This document shows positions 54,101 to 61,963 of a DNA stretch of 64,000 nt, in pieces. The stretch covers positions 10,788,001 through 10,852,000 of the forward strand of contig NC_003282.8 in NCBI RefSeq assembly GCF_000002985.6, written 5' to 3'. The number at the start of each line of letters is the position of its first letter. The first letter of the stretch is position 1. The position numbers and the translations under genes were made by a program. The notes under the pieces are model-generated. The model had not been told where the DNA came from. It saw only the letters and a list, made by a program, of their open reading frames with translations, and did not search any database. Origin of the DNA: Caenorhabditis elegans. Taxonomy: Eukaryota > Nematoda > Chromadorea > Rhabditida > Rhabditidae.

Positions 54101-54745
54101 TTTCATGTATGTTTGAAACTGAAAACATAAAACATGAAAATAAAAGGCGAAACTTTAAAAAATTGCAACTAACATTGTGCCTTAGCCTGTGATTTTCAAT
54201 CATCTTTACATTTGAAGCCACCATATGCTTCCATCCTTCTTCCGATGCCATGTTCTTGTCCATCGATTTCTTCGCACTTTCAGCAAGCTCATTTCTCTGC
54301 TCCGTCGTAGCTTCGACAATTTCAATTTTACCTGAATAAAAACTGAATTAAAAGAAAACGTAAAATGAAAGCTAATTGCATCAAATTCTTGGCAAAGCTT
54401 TTCGAAAAAATTCGCGCTACCGTAACCATACAAGCCTGCACATCAAACTTTATTCAAAATTGGCAACAGAATATCTACTTAAAGAAAAGCTTTTAAACGC
54501 AGAATTTTTAGTCGATCCAGCAAAGGTGACCAGAAAGACATTGGGCACAAAAAATAAAGATATAAAATCAAATTTGAATTTAAAACAATAAAAAACGGCT
54601 TGAAATCTGGAATTAGTCTGGAATTAGTGATTGAACTCTAACCTGAGATCTCCGGAGAAGGCAACTCTTCAATCGTCACCGGTGGCGGATCCAACTTGCG
54701 TTTTTTAGGAATTACAAAATTGCTTGGTGGTTTTTTCTTCTCCAT
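48115..54745 (-). CDS. TASOR-like protein (DUF3715 / pseudo-PARP domain) with RGG tail
   Basis: Large nuclear-type protein of 1406 residues in 16 in-frame exons: 54745-54643, 54331-54174, 54118-53750, 53526-53375, 53294-53175, 53127-52917, 52862-52651, 52528-52024, 51357-50792, 50740-50471, 50147-49679, 49635-49255, 49125-48927, 48720-48404, 48351-48282, 48233-48115. The N-terminus is basic (PKKRKL). Residues about 90-265 align with the DUF3715 domain of human TASOR, the HUSH silencing scaffold: ITENGLCV, GDPRQGVLLYPSPATAF, VMVFRVT, a KKHNCHV segment, VYYYEYLP, and PHAIITYEL. Residues 610-800 are proline-rich then acidic; 1175-1235 are Asn/Gly/Arg-rich with RGRGRGNFNNRGG, probably RNA-binding. 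The last 170 residues are helical and conserved-looking but unrecognised. The acceptor for exon 7 is weak; an alternative upstream gives the same frame with the shifted donor. The domain call is from memory of TASOR; silencing function is inference. Confidence 0.75.
50207..50413. mobile_element. Intronic foldback element
   Basis: About 200 bp within the intron 50148-50470 of the TASOR-like gene. Inner arms (about 50258-50288 and 50335-50366) pair around AAAAACTACTGTAATT / AATTACAATAGTTTTT. Outer arms pair GTGTCGACAC with GTGTCGAGAC. It resembles other dispersed worm foldbacks and has no coding capacity. Confidence 0.6.
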
Positions 54746-54759
54746 TTCTGAATTTCTGA

Positions 54760-55300
54760 AACTAGTGGTTATTTTTAAAAAAAAACTTCAATGAATAAAA
54801 CGAAATTTTTAAAAAATAGATTATCAAAATTATCGATTTGACCGTTTCGATGAGCTTGTCAGTTACAAGTATTTGCAACGGTTTTGGAACTTCTAGACTG
54901 AAAGATGAACTATTAATTTAAACAATTTCATAATCAGCGCCCTGGAAGTTGATTTAGCAAGAACATAATGTTGCAGATGCACACGTGCCAGAGCCAGAGA
55001 AAGTATTTCAAAATTTAAAAGCGAAACTTTAGCATGGTGCATTGAATAATCAATGGAAACAAAAATAATTTCCGATAATTTTCAAAGAAACCGCAAAGTT
55101 TAGGTCTGGCTCGGCACGAGTGCTCGTTTTTTTTTTCTTTGGCCTCGAGCGCGCATGCGGCCTTCGGTCCGCAATTTGTCGTGATATTCGATGCAATTGA
55201 ACTTTTTTGCGGACCGTAGCATACCACCACGTTGTTGGAACATTTTGGTTTTAAAACCAAATAAATTACATCAAGTTTATTTGGAATATTTGGAATCAGG
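54760..55300. other. Region upstream of TASOR-like gene with repeat-like GC patch
   Basis: The first 150 bp before the start codon is presumably the promoter. At 55080-55220 a GC-richer patch (GGCTCGGCACGAG, CTCGAGCGCGCATGCGGCC) looks like a dispersed repeat rather than a gene. No intact coding frame is seen. Confidence 0.35.
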
Positions 55301-55318
55301 AAAAACTGTTATAACATG

Positions 55319-55319
55319 T

Positions 55320-55381
<62 letters not shown>
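55319..55381. repeat. (AT)n dinucleotide microsatellite
   Basis: About 60 bp of almost pure TA alternation with one C interruption near the start. Likely length-polymorphic. Confidence 0.95.
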
Positions 55382-55384
<3 letters not shown>

Positions 55385-55504
55385 ATATTTTTGAGAATGA
55401 TTCAAACCAATAAAGGATTGAAAAATATAAATATGGAGAATGAAAAAAAATCTATAGATCAAAACTAGTTTTTTAAACTGGGATTTCAAATAATAAACTA
55501 TATA

Positions 55505-55556
55505 TCAATCCGCGTCGGCTTTGGCTTCGATCTCTGCTAGAAATTGTTTGATAGTG
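55505..55556 (-). pseudogene. C-terminal fragment of a second copy of the 56.6-kb gene
   Basis: On the minus strand this reads TIKQFLAEIEAKADAD then stop, matching the final exon of the pseudogene at 56596 (KLEQFLTEIENETDADF). No other exon of the copy is seen upstream, so only the 3' end was duplicated or retained. The copies differ by several substitutions, so the duplication is not recent. Confidence 0.55.
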
Positions 55557-55793
55557 AGTTGGGGTTAGTGTGGGGATATAGTGGGGGCACTGTAGTGGTA
55601 CAATAATGGTACGGTAGGAGTACTGTATGATTACGGTAGTTTCAGAAAAATTAGTTTGCAGCTCCAGAAGTCGGGGGCCGCGCCGGAGGTGCGGTCCACG
55701 GCTGGTATAATATAATAAAATTTAGATTTGTAGGAATAATTTTACTATAATATTTTGTTATTTTTCTACAATGAGCGTATTTTATATTCAAAC

Positions 55794-55947
55794 CAGGGGT
55801 GTGCGGCAAATGGAAAAAATTGCCGAGCTCGGCAAATCGGCAATTGCTGGTTTTTTTAAATTTGCCGAATTCGGCAAATCGGCAAATTTGCCGAGCTCGG
55901 CAAGTCGGCAATTTTCGGCAAATCGGCAAATTTGCCGCACACCCCTG
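55794..55947. mobile_element. hAT-like MITE with 8-bp target duplication
   Basis: A 154-bp element with perfect 17-bp terminal inverted repeats CAGGGGTGTGCGGCAAA / TTTGCCGCACACCCCTG. The interior is made of repeated, partly palindromic GGCAAATCGGCAAATTTGCCG units. ATTCAAAC flanks both ends directly, an 8-bp target-site duplication. CAGGGGTG-type ends plus 8-bp duplications are diagnostic of the hAT superfamily. It has no transposase, so it is non-autonomous. Confidence 0.85.
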
Positions 55948-56595
55948 ATTCAAACCAAGCGTTTTCGGCAATATTCAAATAATTGAAATAAGTGATACCC
56001 AAAACTAATTAGAAGAATCTCACAAACTTCCATTTTTTGAATTGTGCCAACTGCGAAGTTATCGAAATTATTGAAATGTTGAGGCTTTCAAATTCAAAAA
56101 TCTTCTTGCACCAAATTTAAACCATGACAAATCAATGACCGGAATTTCTTGCGATTATCTTGTTAATTCAATAGAAAGAATCCCAAAACGTTCTTACCGA
56201 TAAGTTCGCTGCCTTCTTGCGCGAGATCGTTGGCTCAGTTCTGATTGTCGTAGTCACCTACATATAAAAAGATAAGCTGTCAAAATTATTGATGCTGACA
56301 AAATTAAAATATTAGTTTATAGAAACTAACTTTTCAAACTGTTTTGGTCAACAACAGAGACTATCTTAAGGAACCCCACTTACTAGCAGGTTGATGGTTC
56401 AAAATCATAAATCAAGTAAAGGATTCTTGCTCCCGTTCAAATTATTCGAAGTCATTTTGTATTATTGGAATAACAGAGCGAGTTATGTGCAAATAAAAAG
56501 TTCATCTATTGCACTTTGGCGCTCAACGGGAATACATTTAGCACAGCAGAGAGAGGGGAAAAGATACAAAAAGAAAAAGGAAAGAATAGAGAATA

Positions 56596-57620
56596 TTAGA
56601 AATCCGCATCCGTTTCGTTTTCGATCTCTGTCAGAAATTGCTCAAGTTTCGCCATGGGCTTCTTTCCGAGAAACTGAAAATAGAAAAATAAATCAAGAAG
56701 TAAATACAATAATATGAAGTAACTTACCAATCTCAGTTTCCCCATTCTTGGGGCATCAGTGAGCGCGTGGTAACAGGCTCCAACTTGCATAACCAATTCC
56801 ATTGCTGGTGTCGGTGGAACAATACCTTTTTGACTGAAAAAAATTATTTTTGTCGAAAAGTATCGTATAACTCACAAAGTTGCCAAGGCAACGAGCATCA
56901 GTAGGTGGTCCGGTGTCATCGCCTTGAAGAAAAACGGCTCACTTGGCTTGGCAAACTCCTCAATTTCAACTGCCGGACCCAATTGGACTCAATAATCATC
57001 CTTTCAACGCGTTTTCTGTCAGTTTCCGAACTGAATCCAGTAGTGAAATAAACGAAATTATTTCCTGAACCAGAAAATGGGATGGCTGAGTGGAAAGTGT
57101 CCGTGAGATTTACTCTGAAAATTGTAGAGCTGAGGATGGGATGGTTGATGTGTTTGAGTAAATTCTAGTATAAGAAAGTAGAATTTCAACAACTCACTTC
57201 AATCTTTTTGCTTCTTCTCATAGGAGCTTTGCATTGAAAGCCTCTGCTGTTCGTTCTTTGAAAAACGAGAGCTTTCCGATGAGCCCTTCTTCATCTCCAT
57301 TCAACAAGTACATTGGAAGTGACTTAGCATGCCTCTCAGCTTTCCAGTGTAGGTATTTGGCTTCGCACGACATGCACGACATGGCTTTTGGCTTCGCACG
57401 ACATGCACGTGCTACAGTATAGTATAGTTGAAGACAATTAATCCACAAGTGATATCCCAGTTGTAAATGTTAAACTCACGGTTGGAACTTCCGGCTGCTG
57501 TTCCACCAATCGAAGATGCATTGTTACCACATCGGGACTGTCCCAGCCCACAACAGCTTGTTTCAAGACTAACATTGTGGTATGTCCTCTATTTATTTTT
57601 ACTTCAATGAAGTCAGCCAT
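56596..57620 (-). pseudogene. Decayed multi-exon gene of unrecognised family
   Basis: The minus-strand gene starts at 57620 (MADFIEVKINRGHTTMLV). Exon 1 ends at 57480 with a good donor. Exon 2 (about 57412-57188) is in the wrong phase relative to exon 1; it contains an internal tandem duplication of a GCTTCGCACGACATGCACG unit, and has a TGA in the frame LHWKAERHAK...FNAKLL before its donor. Exon 3 (about 57115-56875) starts KVNLTDTFHSAIPF and shifts frame near 56990, continuing as EIEEFAKPSEPFFFKAM. Exon 4 (about 56833-56728) reads KGIVPPTPAMELVMQVG, and exon 5 (about 56674-56596) reads LEQFLTEIENETDADF. Splice sites are kept but at least three lesions break the frame. I do not recognise the family. 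It could still be transcribed, or my exon 2 boundaries could be wrong. Confidence 0.55.
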
Positions 57621-58059
57621 GGCTTATCTGAAATTCTGTGTTTTCAAAATAAAATATACACTTCAAAGTAAAGCAAACCAACCAATAAAGAGGAAGAAGA
57701 AAATTGAAATTACTTGGCTCAAAAGAAAACTAGTAAACGTACACGTGAATGACAGAATACTGTGTGCGTAAGGTGACGGATAAATAAACTCTTTTTACGC
57801 GAATTGTCTATTGATAATTTTTTAACGGAAACTATTTTACTATTGGTTTATTGTATTGTTATTGTATAAATAGGTTCGAGAGTAATGGAAGAGAACCCCA
57901 CTCTAGGTGTTAGATAAAATCCCTGCCACTCGTATGTATATTTATACATTTATTCGAGAGACTGAGCACCGGTGGAAATTAGAAGTGAACGACAAATTCA
58001 TCAAATAAACCGTAATATAGTTAGTAAGATTAAGCATGAGATGGAAGTTTAAAGAGGGA

Positions 58060-58800
58060 ATAGTGAGTATGCGAGACGCAAACGCAAGATGGGAGAAAAT
58101 TTCTGAAATTAACCGGGCAGCATTATTCCATAGAGGAAGATAAACATGCAGGAAACCTTTGTTGGTCTTTTCACAGAAGCACATCATATAAGGGAATCTG
58201 GGTGGAATAGCTTTCCTGTATGATCAGAGACATTCGGTAAGTAGAATTTACCAGTAATAATATTGTGGCATGCCCGAAGAATTTCCAGGATGCGTTTGTG
58301 TTCAGTATATTTTAGATTAAATTGGTTTAGTCAGTCATCATAGGACGAATACGATAAATTGCATCGCTGGAACACCCTTCTTGAATAAAAATTAAGGCGT
58401 TTTCCACAGCCCTGGGTGGGATCATACATTTCATACCCATCACCCAAGAGAGGTTGAACACTTGTATTGAAAAGCTTGAGGTACAAACTATAATTAGTTG
58501 AACGGAGGGAATTTAGAAGTTGTCTGCTTTAAAAGCGCAACATGCGAGATGTAGTTAATGTGCATATGGAAATTTAAATTGTTGTCAACAAATATCCCCG
58601 TTTTAGCCATTTCCATGACTTTCCCCATCCCATAACTCAACTCATTCCCAGCCAACATAGAGGCATAGAGGTAGACAGCCGAGACTTGATTGTTTTAATT
58701 GAAGGATAAATTGCGTACGAGTTAACCCACTCGTTGATAAATTGAATCAATACTTTTAAATCATTGAGGTCATCTGGAAAGCAGGAAAAGTCGAATTTTG
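58060..58800 (-). mobile_element. Degenerate non-LTR retrotransposon (LINE) reverse transcriptase
   Basis: Read on the minus strand in shifting frames, the DNA spells the C-terminal half of a non-LTR reverse transcriptase in order: FPDD (decayed FADD catalytic box) near 58775, LIQFINEWVNSYAIYPSIKT, NNLNFHMHINYIS, YLKLFNTSVQPLL, YEMYDPTQGCGKRLNFYSRR, HKRILEILRACHNIITGKF, then the end motif LHVYLPLWNNAARL near 58130. Stops and frameshifts make it non-functional. The 5' part, including the endonuclease, is not seen. Similarity to nematode CR1/RTE-type elements is from memory. Confidence 0.7.
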
Positions 58801-59040
58801 ATCAAGGATCAGTTTTATTGCTAACAGTTGCACAACTTCGACTATTTCATCAAGCTCTTCACAAGCTGACAACACATTTTCTCACCGGATTCACGATGAT
58901 ATATAGCACTGCGAATTCTCTCACCAGTTCAAAGAAAAATCCGATCTGTCAAAATCATTTGTATTTGCAACGTTTGACTAATATATTAACAAAGAAAATT
59001 CAGTGGATTCTCATTTGAATGAGGCACGCCAATCAAGCTT

Positions 59041-59140
59041 GTCGTGTCATAGAACTTCGACCAGCAGAATAAACTAGTAAAATGAGAGAAACTCTTGTAA
59101 ATATAAACAATCAATCTTATTAAGATTTGACATCTGGGAA
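59041..59140 (-). other. Older copy of a small-gene promoter
   Basis: Minus-strand sequence AATCTTAATAAGA, a TATATTTA box and AAGAGTTTCTCTCA lines up with the promoter and first codons of the small ORF at 59456-59632. No coding continuation survives, so it is a decayed duplicate. Confidence 0.4.
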
Positions 59141-59455
59141 AAGTTCAATAATAAACCACTTTTCTGTTAACCATAGCCATATCCGCTTCAACGACTTTAT
59201 GTATGGGTACTATTAGGTACTTTCGATGGAAAGTATCGATTGAAAAACATGTTGACATCCCTCTATATGTTCAAAGCAGACATTAGATAACTTCAATTTT
59301 CCTAAAACTTTCTGAACAAAACAAGACCAAATACCTTGACAATTTCAAAATACTTTATTGACTTTTAAGAACTCGCAGATGTATCAAAAACCATTTATTT
59401 CAATCAAAGTTACCTCTCAGTTATCTGAACCGAAGAGTTCTTGAACCAAGAATTC

Positions 59456-59632
59456 CTAATTGTTCGTCTTCCTCTCTTCCCATCCCAAACAGTCCAAGCT
59501 GTTTCCATTCTCAAGAGTCTGAGCACAAGAGCTCAGACAACACGTTCCATCTTCTTGTGCAGTTGCTCCATATGACCGTCCATTGCTCACCAGAAGAACC
59601 AAACTGAATGAACAAAGTGAAAGAAACTCTCG
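59456..59632 (-). pseudogene. Small secreted Cys-rich peptide ORF lacking a start codon
   Basis: An open frame of about 58 codons has a hydrophobic signal-like segment (FLSLCSFSLVLLVSNG) followed by a short mature part with CCLSSC and a later Cys. No ATG is in frame: ATA stands where ATG would be expected at the head of IREFLSL. TTGATAAGA (GATA-factor consensus, typical of worm gut genes) and TATATATA lie just upstream. It may be a gene that lost its start, or one using an exon I have not found. Confidence 0.35.
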
Positions 59633-60073
59633 TATATATAGCAAGTCTTATCAAGATTGCTTTTTATTAAGTTTCACGGAATAAACCCTAAAAGTTTATT
59701 TTAATTTTTCAGATTGTTATCAATTATCAAGTCAAATTAATTCATTTCTCAATTCTGTATTTTTTGATTTTCAGTGATTTATCTTCATATTATCACAACA
59801 TTTATTTATTTATTACGCTCTCTCGGAGACGTGGTGAAAACCAGTAATCACATAAAATATTTAAAAAAAAAACAATAAAAAACAGAAGACAAACACAATT
59901 TATAGAAGAAAAATGATAAGGAAAGGGTAGTAAAGATGAGGAGAGTAGGAAAAAATGAACATTTAAAGAACAGAAACTAAGAAAAGATTATGATCGGTTG
60001 TGTCGTGTCAAAATTTGTTTAATTGCGTACTTAAGGTACGATTAATAACAAAATTACGTCTAAGTTTAGGACT

Positions 60074-60319
60074 TTTCGTGGCTCGTTCAGAAATAAAGTC
60101 TTAGGACTAAGACCCGCAACGCTGTTCATCTTCAAGGAACTTTCCAAACACTATTTAGTGAGAGTAAAGTACTTCGAAATACTTTTGTAAATTTGTAACT
60201 CCTAATATTTTTAAACATGGAGATGCTTTTTGTTTTCAGTCAAACTTATCTTTCTTTTTTTTTTCGATATTGCTACATCAAGGGGTTTGCACGTTTCGTG
60301 GCTCGTTCAGAAATAAAGT
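60074..60319 (+). repeat. Exact 26-bp direct repeat pair
   Basis: The same 26 bases, beginning TTTCGTGGCTCG, occur at 60074-60099 and 60294-60319, 220 bp apart. The sequence between is AT-rich and unrelated. This could be a segmental duplication edge or a deletion-prone pair. Confidence 0.75.
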
Positions 60320-60402
60320 GGAGTTGAGCGGTCTGGAACTTGCTTCCCACAAGAAGAAAGCAGTTGGAGCAGGTTATTGCAGCATTGAGTTATTGTTGCA
60401 AG

Positions 60403-60803
60403 CTGACAGCTGTCTGCCATCCTGAATTAAACAATTTCGATAATGTTTTAACTTTATTTTCATTGGTTTTTTAAAGAATTTTTCATAGAGAAAAATAGTT
60501 CGAAGTACAAAGAAAAAAGAAGAAAGCGTAAGGAAAATTTCTTACCCGGGAACGCTCGATACATGCAGATAACAAGCAGTGTCCTACAGAATGGAGCTGT
60601 TCACACGAAGAATCGGAACGTCTCCGACGTCTCGAATCGGAACGTCTCCGACGTTCCCGGGTAAGGAATTTTCCTTACGCTTTCTTCTTTTTTCTTTGTA
60701 CTTCGAACTATTTTTCTCTTTGAAAAATTCTTTAAAAAACTAATGAAAATAAAGTTAAAACATTATCAAAATTGTTTAATTCAGGATGGCAGACAGCTGT
60801 CAA
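60403..60803. mobile_element. 400-bp near-perfect inverted repeat (foldback element)
   Basis: The left arm 60403-60554 and right arm 60653-60803 are reverse complements over about 150 bp with only a few mismatches. They run from GACAGCTGTCTGCCATCC at the outside to CCCGGGAACG inside. The loop of about 100 bp holds a tandem duplication of AATCGGAACGTCTCCGACGT. There is no protein-coding capacity. Transcribed, it would fold into a long double-stranded hairpin. Confidence 0.85.
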
Positions 60804-60809
60804 CTGAGA

Positions 60810-61960
60810 GCTGAGAGGCAATGGATCTGAGAGGCTGGGAATCATTCTGGGAGTTCTTATGTCCAGTTATCGACGATGATTGACTGAGAAATGGGCACTT
60901 TCCGTGGCTTCTGTTGCATTTTCGGTCCTTCAGCTAGAGACTTCAACGTTTACTGGGCACTGCACAATCATGTTTGTAGTTCAAATAATGGAGATTCCCT
61001 TATTCTGCTCTGTTGGCAATTTCCACTGTCAGAACAGATGAGGAATGACGTCAGTGAGAGGAGGTTCTGATTACTCTGAAGGCCTGTAGACGTTCGTGAT
61101 ATTTAAGCCGGCGTCAGTTTCGATAGATAATTGATTCAAAACGTGATCATTTTATTATTGTACAGTTTGAAGTCAATTAACTGCAGTTTATCCAATTTTA
61201 TTTCATTTTGAGAAAGTATGTGAGGATGATGCTTGGCAATTATCTCAATCACCTTTTTAGAGTGATCTATTCAGAAGGTCTTCTTTCAAATGCCATGAGT
61301 TTCATTCTGAAGTTTGAAAGTAATAGTAAGGTGAAATACTTCCTTGTCAGCGATATCACGATACCGAGCATTCAGCTCATTTACACTCCATTGTATGATA
61401 GCTTTGATAGCTGGCCGTATTTGAACGGATTTGTTCAGGATTTGATTTAAATCTCTACAGCGTGACGTAGGGGAGGGTGTAGGAAGTCGAATTGTTACCG
61501 GGCGATGCAAACCATCTTAGCATCGCCGAAGCCCAAAAAATCCGGAGCACTCTCTGAGCCCCTCCTTTGCGATTCAGCTTGAAACAGGGGAAAAATCAGC
61601 TTGAAATTTCTGGGTTGATTTCCATATGGGTTTTGGCCTTTTTGCGGTTGCATTGGTTGACTTCTGCCCTGCGATGAAACTCTCGTGTTTTCTAAAATGA
61701 TATTTGGTAGGTTTACATAGTAATTGTTAGCAAGATGTAAGAAATAGATTCTTCATTCAAAATTTACAAAAAATCAATTTTTTGCTTCAGTAACTTTATA
61801 AACGCGAATTAGCAAAAGTTGCTTTAAAAGTTACGACAAATTGTAGACTGTTATTGTCGGTGAAAGTTGTGAGGTTAAAAAGTTTTTAAAGAAAATTATT
61901 CCACAAAATTGTATTTTATTTTCAAAAAGATATGAAAGAATAGTTGAAAACCCGTTTAAA
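60810..61960. other. Intergenic DNA between foldback and SLC37 gene
   Basis: Mostly unremarkable. A plus-strand open frame ending at 61450 (ATG at 61226, about 75 codons) has no splice context or similarity that I recognise. A short perfect stem, GGCGATGC/GCATCGCC, sits at about 61500-61530. Confidence 0.35.
61915..61920 (-). terminator. Polyadenylation signal of SLC37 gene
   Basis: AATAAA on the minus strand lies 44 nt after the stop codon at 61964. Confidence 0.5.
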
Positions 61961-61963
61961 ATT

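Noticed and set aside
61208-61450. Plus-strand open frame of about 75 codons
   Set aside because: No splice signals at either end and no recognised domain; it lies in repeat-rich intergenic DNA.
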